Assembly: GCA_964030475.1 (NCBI GenBank)
Contig: CAXIPT010000002.1
Location: 16,676,749-16,740,748 of the forward strand
Direction of reading: 5' to 3'
DNA: 64,000 nt
Origin: Tethya wilhelma
Lineage: Eukaryota; Porifera; Demospongiae; Tethyida; Tethyidae
The notes under the pieces were generated by a model that was given only the letters and a program-made list of their open reading frames with translations, ran no database searches and was not told the origin of the DNA. The translations under genes were made by a program, and so were the position numbers. Positions 51,801 to 61,360 of this stretch are shown here, one piece after another; positions within the stretch are counted from its first letter, which is position 1; every line of letters begins with the position of its first letter.

Positions 51801-54800
51801 GTAGTTGAAGAGGCCTTGGTGAGTGAACTAGGGGTACAAAACTAACTTTTGGTGTTGTTTGGCTGTGTATTTCTTTGGAAGAGGTACCGCTAATTTCTTT
51901 AATTGTACTCTTTTCACATTGTTGCTTCTAATAGTTTCGCCAGCCTCTTGATAAGATCCCTGTGGACGTTGTTAGTCGATTTGCGGGTGATTTTCACTCG
52001 GGCTCACTTCTCAAGAACAAGTTCAGTTCCTTTGTGAATTTAATTAGGGCTCTTCTGGATAGAAATTTTGGTGAGGAGCTCCTGGTTTAGACACCATGTG
52101 GTCTGGATCTCATATGATCAACTGCTGTACTCTATTTGTAGGTCATGTTATCGCTCATTACAAGAACCTTGCGAAGTTTGGAATCAAATATTCCGCTGTG
52201 TTTCTCTATCAGCTTCTTGAACTTTGTACCTTTCAGAGTCCCTCTGTTCAGCTTCAGTTCCTGACGTCCACTCAAGAGATCTTCAATTCTATCAAACTAA
52301 CCCGGGGGCACCACACCAATGAAGACTACCACATCTTTCTCAAAGTGCTAGTCAACTGTGACAAAAAGAAGCAGTGAGTTTTTTTGTTTATAAGGTGTTT
52401 TGAGGCTACTTACCTCGTCGATTCTTGTTGGTGTTTATTTGTGTGTACTCTACGTATAGCTAGAAATTTTTAGTAGAAGTATTAATTTCACAGTTCTTGT
52501 AAATCACTGGCAATTCATGAATATTTTGTTTGTAATATTGCATTTTGCTTGAGACTACTCAAACACCTTTCTGTGAAAATATTTCTGTGTAGGGCCCTGT
52601 GTGTGTATCATTCTATGAAGAATGACAGAGTTGAACCAATGCTTGATACACTCTTTCTTATGCTGAGACTAGGAAGTCTTCCAGAGTACAAGCACAGGTA
52701 TATAAGTTGATTCATACCAGTCTATTCATGTTCATCTGAGCCCCCCTCCCCCCCTTCTCTGTAGACTTGCTTTGTTGTGGTCACAGTACTTAAAATTTTT
52801 TTTGACTGATTAGCCACTAAGTGAAACTTGCTATTAATGGTTATACTATAATACTCAAGTAGTGATATAGTTTATCCTATCCCTTCAGTCCAGTCCTATT
52901 GTTGGAGGATATTAAACTGACTCATCCCAAGCCAGTGGAAGAAGCAAGGTACGCACCTCACACTCTACACAGACTCCCATTCAAGTGCGACTGCTGCAAT
53001 CTGTGCCATCACTTTCTCTCTTCCTTCAGAGTTGTGAATCGCATCATTGATAATACTGATTATCCTTTCTCCAAGGATCACTCGGTCATTTTGGGCAAGT
53101 GGTTGGAAGCCTCCCCTACTGCTACTGCGGACAAGCTCACCTTTGACTGCTACCACAAGCTCTTCAAGACCTTCTCCTCTAACCAGCAGTGGGGGTACTT
53201 TGTCTCGCTGCTCAAGAACTGCCCCACCTATCTGCACGAGATGAGGTCCTATGTGTGTCCACTGCTGATGACGGCGGTGGAAAAGCTCGGCCCTACGGAG
53301 AATGTGATGTCTGCCATTGAGAAGCTGTCGGAGGAACAGAGATTGGGAATCGACATTAAAGTAAGCAATTATACCTGTACGTACAAGGGAGCCATCACAA
53401 CTCCCATGTACCTAGTCAATCAAGATGATAGCCAACTTCCAAAAATGAGATTTTAGTGCTGGTCAACAGTCAATTTAATATAGAATTTCAGGCTGGTAAA
53501 GGTCATCATATTTATAGATTTGCCCAACTTGCAATGCATGAAATTCACAGCTACAGTCTATGGCACAGGATTTTAGCGCACATACTGCCCCAAATCTAAT
53601 GTTCATTCTACATACACACGTGCAGATGTGGAGTACTGTTTTAGTAGAATGTACCAAGAGAGGCAGAAGCCAAAGAGCTACAAAGTTCTATCAATGGATC
53701 TCTGACAAGAAGACTCAACTTCCTGCTGAGGTTAAGTTTACACACTAAAACACTATAATAACTATTGATTTCTTTATTTGTTTTTTCTTCTCAGACCTTC
53801 TTGGCTCTCATGGACATGTACCTCAAGCAACACTCTCCTTCAGCTTGCATCATGGTACTGAGAGATGCTCTGAAACAGAGTCCGCCTGTGGTCCCTCCTA
53901 CCAGATTACTTAGTTCTCTCTGTCAGACGTTGGTGAAGGTCAATGGGGTCGCTGACATCATGATGATTATCAGAGCCCAACTCACCACCAATGTGAATGT
54001 GAGTGAACTAATGGATAGGTGGCCTCAGTTGTTTCAAGGCCCTCTCTCTGAATATTGAATATTAAAAGTAGTTAGTGGAAGGAGTCTATAATTATAGCTT
54101 CTTTAGATGTGTGTATATATGCAGATCTAGTCTGATTCTGTGCAGGCTGTGTTAGTGTTTGTAGTTTTGGTAGTTAGTAGTCACAAAAAGAGAGCCTAGG
54201 ATCAAAGCTACTAGACAGGTACATTGTCGAGTGATTTATTCATACATGTCCAGTAATGCCAGTAGTAGTCCCAAGTGTTCAAATTAGAATATTCATAGCT
54301 ACTAGAGACATAAATTTAAATATTCATGATAATCTTAATATTATATAATAAAAATTTTATAAAAATGAGAAGTGTAGGAATGGGCAGTGCGGTAAAAAGC
54401 AATGAAACAAGGCAAGTCTCTGAATTTCGGCACATGACTACTTCATTTTCATGAGTCAATTGCAAGTTTGAATTCCATCATTCAATGATAATTATTAGCC
54501 ATTTGGCTCATGAGTCAATGCAAGCAATCACTTGATTAATTTAGATAAAGTAACAAGCATGTAGAGTGTAGATACACAGTAGCGTATGAGAGTTGAGTAC
54601 AAAAAATGAAGTAGTCATGTGCCGAAATTCAGAGACTTGCCTTGTTTCATTGCTTTTTACCGCACTGCCCATTCCTACACTTCTCATTTTTATAAAATTT
54701 TTATTATACTTGTTCATTCACTTTTTTAAACATTAAGGTGCTCAATTGCATGGAAAGAATCATACAGCAGACACTATATAGTCAGTCTCTACAACAGAAA

Positions 54801-57800
54801 TGTGCATTTGATGCGCATGCGCATTATATGCATGCAACCACGTGTTCTATTGACGACCTTTGCCTACATAAAAGGCTAACTAAATTGACGACCTTTACCT
54901 ACATCAAAAGGCTAAATAAAAAGTACAGTATTTTATATCGAGAGTTTCAAAGGTGCCTAGATTTTGTTTGCTGCCTTTTCGCCAGCAAACGAGTCGAAAA
55001 GGACGTACTGTGCATCAAATGAAGTCCCTCTATATGGTCAAAGTTGGCTCAATGCCTTTTGTTTGTCTGGAAATCGCGTTCAAGTAAGTCAGTTAGGAAG
55101 GAAGGAAGGAAGGGGAGAACAAAATTGCACTGTTGTGGCTTCTCGCCAGCGCTTTCTCCAGAGTGCTCCAGAAACTTTCTACCAGTTTTCTTGGTTAATA
55201 CAGTAAGCAAACTGTCTGGGGGAGGCTATTAAATGCATTTGAAGGCTTAGCTTTCTTTCCCTGAAAGTTTATAAGCATGAACATTTTGTATTGTGTCAAT
55301 GGGACAGTCGGCCCATTCCTACTATACGTACTACCGTACGTATGATAGGACCTATAGAAGGAATACAGCTAGGACGAGCACTAGCTCTGTGGTAAGAGCT
55401 ATAGGCCTAGGGCCCTCCGGGCCCTAGGCCTACAGCCTCCATCTATGTGGCTAGCGGATAATTCGGGCTAAGGATAGTGGCTAGGACTAGGGTTAGCGCT
55501 AGGGCTAGGGCCAGGAATAGGGGTGGGTATGGCTAGTGCTAGGGGCTAGGGATTATATATAGGCATGATATTATGATTAGAATTCTCATGACTAAGGAGA
55601 AAAATTGGGGAAATGGCAGGAGCAGCATGGTGGCTTAGGGAGTAAGTAGATCAGCTTTAGAATGTGTGATACATGGTTCTAGTCTTGTTAGGTGCTATAT
55701 TCTTTCCTTCTTTGTCAAAAATATTTTTTACAGTTCTTTGAAACATTTTCTAAGTTTTTTTTAGTAATTTATCCCAGGATAATCCCAGGATATCCCATGG
55801 CATTACTGGACAACACTCATTTATTTGTACCTTTGAGAACTCTTATTGTTTTGCTGTCGTCTATGTAGCCTCCAGCTGTCATCCTCAACACATTATTTTC
55901 AATCCACTCCAAGGAGAAGATTCATTCAACGCTGGCCGAAGTGGTGAAGCTATCGTGTGACTGTGGTGCCATTCTGGACAAAGAGTTCTACCAAAAGTGT
56001 CTCATTGAGCTGCGACAGTGGGGTCACGATCAAGATGCGATATCAGCCGTCTACAAGGCACTACGAAATGTTGAAGGACTAGATGACACTCTGTCCCTCT
56101 CTTCTCCAAAGCAGCTGACTACTACTCCTCTTCCCAAACCAGCACAGAAGAAGTCCTTCCGTCCTTCTCCCATCCATGCTCCCTCCCTCGCTCTCCCCAC
56201 TCCCCTCACTAGTGCAGCTGGAGATACGGGCTCCTCGATGCCCAAGGATGAAGATGTGTCACTAGAAGGAGTCATACAAAGGAGTACAACTCAAGACTTG
56301 AGCAATGTCTTAAATTTGATACAGGTACAGCAACTACAATAGAATGTGTTTTTTTCTTCACCTGTTTTTAGTTCTTTTTTGATAAATTTTGTTTGTTTTG
56401 TTTGTTTGTTTGTTTGGTTGGTTGGTTGGTTTTTATTTATTTTTGTTTGTTTGTTATCCAGGTCAATGGAACTCAAGGTCAGTTTGGAGCTGTGGCAGCC
56501 ATCTTGGTGAGTATGGGTAACACCACCACCTCCGGATCCTTCTATGACAGCAGCACGATCCATGCTGTGTGGAAAGCTGTGACCAGTTCACCACAAAGAG
56601 CTGCCAATGCCTTCTCCAATCTCCTCTTGCACTTGGACCAGTTCAGATCGGCGGGCCTGAATGCTGGCAGTGGGAAATCACTCTGCCCTTCCGACCGCTG
56701 GCTCATCAGTCAGATAGCAATAGCCCTCATGAGAACTTGTGAAAGGAGTCAAGATTGGCAGAGTGGGTTTGTCATTCTCCACCACCTCCATCGATATGGC
56801 GTACACTACGTCAACTACTCGTACCCTCCCTCCTCCCTCCCTCCACTCATGCCACACCCACCTTCATCGTGCTCCGTTGCACTCATGGCCGTCAATATGT
56901 GTCTCCACGTCAATCAGATCACTGGTGCACTGGAGGTGCTCAGAGGCTGTGAGTGGGTCAAGGCGTCACGGGCTGACGAGCTCGAACCAAGAACCGAACT
57001 GTTGTGCTCTTTGGCAGAGAAGTGCCTCGAAGGGGAAATGTTCCAAGATGCTTGGAAGTGTCTGGAAGCTGTTGGGTTTTGTACTATTGTCAAAAAGTTC
57101 ATTCGTATGGTTACAAATTTGCACAATAAACTCTTACAAAGTGTTCTGGCTGCGGAGCAAGGGGATTTTGCTTTGACTGTTTATCAGGGCATGAGGTCTG
57201 CCAAACTGCAGTGCTTGCCAAGTATCTTCAGTAGCATGCTCCAATCTTTGTGTGATACTAAACAGGTGAGTTGTTGAATAATTTGGCTGATTGTTTGTTT
57301 GACCACTAGTTAATTTCACCAAACTTCTTTCAAAAAAAAAAACAGGAGGACTTGGCCCGAGATCTCTGCAAGACTGCTATCTCTGACGGCAGCTATTGTC
57401 CTTTGGTCCAAGACAACCTCTTCAAGGTGTTCTTGCCCATGGGTCTCGTACGAGTTGAGCTCCACCTCCTGCTAGCGGAACACTTGAGACGAGTCGCCAG
57501 AGAAGTCTGGAGCAACAATAACAAACACCAGCCCCTTTACATTCAGTTTGGCACAGGTTGCTGTGTTGAGAATTCTCCCATTAAACCCCATTATGTAGCT
57601 ACCTGTGTCTTTGATCTTGTTTGGTTTGTTTGTGTTGTGTAGGTTGTCGTCACATGTTGGAGCAGGTCTTGGTGGAAGACTTCTCCCCTAGTTTGAAGGC
57701 AGTCTTTGCTGGGAAGAGTGCAAGCAATGCCACAATCCCTGCCTCATCACTGCAGCAATGGTTTGAAGGAAACCAAATCATCTCGGTTCCTCCTCAACTA

Positions 57801-58605
57801 CCGTCTGTTGTGGAGACCACCTCCAGTGTTGGTGGGAAGTCATCAAAGGCTGTGTGTGTGGGCCAAAAGAGACGGTTGAGCTCTCACAGTAGCAATGATG
57901 ACGGGAGTAAGCCAGAGAAGAAGGAAGTGAAGGAGGAAGAACCAGCGAAGAAAGTACCCAAGGTAAGTTGAGCAAAAGCTAACCTCTGTTGTGTGAGGTG
58001 TGAGTGTACTGGGCCTTGTCTAATTTGTGCTATACAGCTGTGTACTGATCCAAGTGAGAAGGACAATATAGAGACAGCACATGATCAGTGCTTACCTCAG
58101 TCATCTTCAACGAAAATTTCACTTTCATTAGCTGAGGTTTGTAATACACTCTAAGGTACTATGGCTTACAACACTGTTTGTTTATGTGTTTGTTTGTTTG
58201 TTTGTTATTTGTTTATGTTGAATCCAGAAAGCTGCTAGGAAGAAGCAGTTCAGAGAGGCTGTGTGTAGGACGTTTGTTACCAAACTCAAGCCCCACTATC
58301 AAGCCAAGAAGTTCAAAACATCTGTACGATTATTGTGTCTCTATTGTGTTGTGAATGGTTACAAGCTACGTACATTTGTGTTTTCTTTGTCTCCACCACA
58401 ACAGGACGACTACACCCATCTCTTGAAGACACTCTCCCGAAAATTTTTCAAGGATTTCAAGAGTTTTGATTGCACCCTCCAAACGTCAGCTGACACTTGG
58501 GAGCTCAAAGAGAGCACAAGAAGTGAGATCGAAAGCATTGTGTCTAGAGTCATGTCACAATGCACAGTGTACTCGAAAGATCTTGACAATCAGCTTGGGT
58601 TATAG
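45814..58605 (+). CDS. TOPAZ1-like protein, AT-hook and CCCH finger
   Basis: Nineteen exons: 45814-45889, 46033-46460, 46534-46761, 46853-51533 (containing a 506-bp assembly duplication), 51632-51818, 51935-52070, 52142-52373, 52593-52697, 52889-52948, 53030-53360, 53626-53730, 53795-53998, 55869-56324, 56462-57265, 57346-57556, 57643-57962, 58038-58136, 58228-58323, 58405-58605. With the duplicate removed: 8,454 nt, 2,817 residues, all phases matching. Seen: a disordered half with Lys clusters, an AT-hook KRKRGRPRKHP near residue 472 and a proline run; a CCCH finger near 1663 (YCKNFIRGFCHHVPCKFKH, spacing C-x7-C-x4-C-x3-H); then about 1,100 residues of paired helices resembling PPR/TPR (for example RSQRATKFYQWISDKKTQLP). 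From memory this order matches vertebrate TOPAZ1, a germ-cell protein needed for male meiosis, but the match is unverified; another CCCH-helical protein is possible. Confidence 0.6.
49301..50311. repeat. Assembly duplication around N at 49806
   Basis: 49301-49805 and 49807-50311 read as identical (505 bp, offset 506), separated by one N. Collapsing them joins two interrupted frames into one large exon. An unmerged contig overlap, not a biological repeat. Confidence 0.93.
51577..51628. repeat. (TTTG)n tract before an acceptor
   Basis: About thirteen TTTG units fill most of the intron before exon 5 of the TOPAZ1-like gene and act as its pyrimidine-rich tract. A similar TTTG/TTGG run lies at about 56391-56455 before exon 14. 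Confidence 0.85.
54344..54708. mobile_element. 365-bp palindromic MITE in the TOPAZ1-like intron 12
   Basis: Arms of about 105 bp (from 54344 and back from 54708) are exact reverse complements, beginning TATAATAAAAATTTTATAAA. The spacer is about 150 bp. Ends carry TA, consistent with a TA target duplication. No coding capacity. Confidence 0.8.
55402..55432. repeat. GC-rich perfect hairpin
   Basis: Arms TAGGCCTAGGGCCC (55402-55415) and its exact complement (55419-55432) with a 3-base loop. It would fold strongly in RNA of either strand. Confidence 0.85.
55447..55557. repeat. Degenerate GCTAGG/GGGTTA array
   Basis: Irregular repeats of GGCTAGGACTAGGGTTAGCG type, similar in composition to interstitial telomere-like sequence but too degenerate to call TTAGGG. 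Located in intron 12 of the TOPAZ1-like gene, just after the GC hairpin. Confidence 0.5.
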
Positions 58606-59541
58606 TACAATCACATTTATTGTTCATGCATGTGGCATGACTGTATGTATACTTAATGTTATTGTGAGAATTCTGTCTTCCCTGTCTCATATGGTTCTCC
58701 TCCAGTGAGTTATATAGTTAATACAAAGTCATGTAGTTTATATGTTTTTGCTTTTTGTTTTGCTAGTGATTGTTTTTTGTTTTTTCCCTCTTTTGTAGTT
58801 AGTACATGTTTTCACCTTTTTGTTATATCATACTAGTCATGACGTTTGCATGCTCATTTACTCTCACAAAATCTCCACTAATCATTTTATATGGTGCACA
58901 TCACTTTGATCGACATTCATTCAATATTCATGATTCTCTCTGCAGTTCATTGCCATACACCACATGCAGTTTATCTCTCATATTGATTCACACGCTACTC
59001 CAATTATGTTGTACACGCAATGTCGTGTTTACCCCATAACTAAGTCTTCTATATGTAAAGTACGATGTTTCCCATACCGCACTCTAACATACTGATGGTG
59101 TGTTGAGCATATGCTCATGTAATGTTCAAGGCATATAACTATTATTATGAACATTTCTTGACAATAGCACCTGTCTGTAGGTTTCCATTAGAGTAATGTA
59201 CAAGGACACTGTCAGGTCAAAAGAGTAATAAAAATGGAACTTACAAATTAGAGTGACATGAAGCACAACAAATCATCCAACATAAAAGAGAAACAAATTT
59301 TGTCAGATATAAGAGAATAGCAGCTGCTTAAAATTTTACCAAAGTGAATCACTCCCAGGTTCTTGAATCAAAACACACACACACACACACAACAAAGATC
59401 CTCCTTATTACAATCATAAAGTGCCCAGCAGGTCTTTCCAAGATTCTCAATACATATAATATACCAGTACCAGTGTTGAGGAGACAAATTTTAAAGAATG
59501 GAAAATCTAAATAGCTGTAGTGAGGTGTTCCTTGCCCTGTC
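58606..59541. other. Convergent intergenic region, no gene seen
   Basis: Holds the 3' UTRs of the TOPAZ1-like gene and, in antisense, of the tetraspanin. Open frames here are short and show no family resemblance. A short CA run sits near 59374-59390. Confidence 0.6.
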
Positions 59542-60468
59542 TTAAGTGGTCTCTTGTACTAGTCTGTTGTAGGTATAGGACTTATTCTCTTCAAGTTTTG
59601 AGCTGACAAAAGCTACACAGCAAGCCATCACGACACCGATGAACTGAGCACTCCCAACTGCAATAGCCACCACTGCTAAACCAATCAAGTTGTCCTTCAG
59701 TTGGCTCACAACAGCCTCTGGACAGCCTTGCGTGAAAATCAACCCACTACCGATAGTCTCATCGGTGACATTCCTTCGAGCTTCATCACACCTGTTGAGG
59801 TCAGTGGCATTGGTGCAACATGATCTCGGAACAGTGTTGTTATTGAATACGTCCTGGTAGGAAGTATAGTTTCTAGCTCCACAGCATTTGTGTTTCTTCT
59901 GGAAGTTGTCCCACTCATTGGCAGTGTTGGTGGGGGCACTAATGTTGTGTTGGTCTTCGTAGTGCTCCAACGAACGAGATGCACTGTCAATGTACCTATC
60001 CTCTATCTCTTCTCTGAACTGGATGGCAGCTGCTCCCGCTCCAATTTCACTCACGATCAATAATACGAGGACAAAAGCAAAAACTGCCAGTAGAATGCTG
60101 CCACTCATGGTCTTTGTGAAGATACCACCAAATACACCTAGCACTGCCAGCAGGCTTACGAAAATCCCTGCAACAATCATTGAAACTGGAAGTCTAGAGA
60201 ATTCTGTGTTTTCTTTAGTGATGACAAAGTAGGATCTCTGTGACTGAAGCGCCCAAACGCCGACAGCCGAGACAGCAAGGCCGAATAAAAGAACAATAAG
60301 ACTGACACATACCAAACCAAGTTGCATGCAAAACAAGAGGGACGATAGAGATTTTCCTTTTGTTCTCATGTCAACTACATCTTCCCTCGATCTGTCTCTT
60401 CTTGCTGTCGTCGAGAACATGGTGAACAGCGCTTTCTTGTCTGATTCCTCCTGATCTGTCATTCTCAA
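59542..60468 (-). CDS. Tetraspanin, single exon
   Basis: Four-pass membrane organiser of the tetraspanin family, expected at the plasma membrane or endosomes. 308 residues, uninterrupted. Seen: a cytoplasmic N-terminus of about 40 residues longer than usual; membrane helices near 43-71, 96-115, 124-146 and 268-293; a large extracellular loop with the diagnostic CCG (HKCCGARNY), PRSCC and GCP cysteines, giving six loop cysteines, plus several N-glycosylation sites (NYT, NNT, NAT, NVT). Short polar C-terminal tail with a tyrosine. Two nearby starts (M1 and M3) are both possible. Intronless, unlike most neighbours. Subfamily not determined. Confidence 0.95.
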   Translation of the reverse strand: MRMTDQEESDKKALFTMFSTTARRDRSREDVVDMRTKGKSLSSLLFCMQLGLVCVSLIVLLFGLAVSAVGVWALQSQRSYFVITKENTEFSRLPVSMIVAGIFVSLLAVLGVFGGIFTKTMSGSILLAVFAFVLVLLIVSEIGAGAAAIQFREEIEDRYIDSASRSLEHYEDQHNISAPTNTANEWDNFQKKHKCCGARNYTSYQDVFNNNTVPRSCCTNATDLNRCDEARRNVTDETIGSGLIFTQGCPEAVVSQLKDNLIGLAVVAIAVGSAQFIGVVMACCVAFVSSKLEENKSYTYNRLVQETT

Positions 60469-60501
60469 ACGTTTCCTGAGTTTTGTGTTTGGACTGTGCG
60501 T

Positions 60502-60536
60502 CGTATAATTAGAGAAGAATCTTCTCTAATTATACG
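60502..60536. repeat. Hairpin just upstream of the tetraspanin start
   Basis: CGTATAATTAGAGAAGA and TCTTCTCTAATTATACG form 17-bp perfect arms around a single base, 34 bp from the start codon, so it would lie in the 5' UTR or core promoter. Confidence 0.8.
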
Positions 60537-60613
60537 CAAAGAAGCGAAATATTGAAAATATAAATGCTGACCGGAAACTAACCTTCCAGCAAACGTCTTT
60601 GCATGCAACTCAG

Positions 60614-61235
60614 TAGTCTCGCTAGCCAGACTCTCCGCAAAAAATGGGAGAGTCTGGTGAACAGCGCATACTAAACTCGTTCTCGTTACCAGAATCTGGT
60701 AATGACCACAATCATGTTCCATAAGTGGGTGCGGGTTGTAGATTACGTAATCTGATAGCGCTTGGAATCTGCAAAGCAATCAAAGAAGTTTCTCTCTCGT
60801 TTTTTCTGGGAGTTTAGCCCGCGTAAGTATTCTTACACAACGACGAGACATGGCCCAGTCTTGTGTTTGACTAACAAGCGAGATGTATGTACCTTGTGAC
60901 AGAACTATTTGTTCCACGGCTCAGTCGTCAAATCAAATAGTAAGTGCGTGGTAAAATTGACTATTTCCACACTTAGCTTGTAGGTAAGGATAGAGAGCAC
61001 CTTCGCCATCAAGAAAGGTACTCTTTAGCCTCCTCTTGTTCTAGCAAAATCCAACCATAGAGAAGTTTCTGTGATGAGCGCTGAGCTGCAGTTGCATTGC
61101 GGTTAATATTACGTCATCTACAACCCGCAAAACATGATTGTGGTCATTACCAGATTCTGGTAACGAGAACGAGTTTAGTATGCGCTGTTCACCAGACTCT
61201 CCCATTTTTTGCGGAGAGTCTGGCTAGCGAGACTA
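60614..61235. mobile_element. MULE-like MITE with 9-bp target duplication
   Basis: A 622-bp foldback element. Its ends (TAGTCTCGCTAGCCAGACTC and exact complement) extend inward as an inverted repeat of about 105 bp that is nearly perfect and continues weakly to about 140 bp. GCAACTCAG occurs directly on both sides (60605-60613 and 61236-61244). Long inverted ends plus a 9-bp duplication are typical of Mutator-like elements; no transposase is inside. It occupies most of the tetraspanin/P450 divergent promoter. Confidence 0.8.
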
Positions 61236-61360
61236 GCAACTCAGTGTCTGGAGCTGTGCACTGCAGAGTGATCTATGTAAACAAATAAAACTGAAGTTCG
61301 TAGCTTAGGCCTAGAATAAACTTACAAGTTTATAGATTGTTTTTGATAGCAAAAAATCAA

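Noticed and set aside
55385..55470. tRNA-like fold
   Set aside because: The hairpin is a simple GC palindrome; no D-, anticodon- and T-arm arrangement with conserved bases was found.
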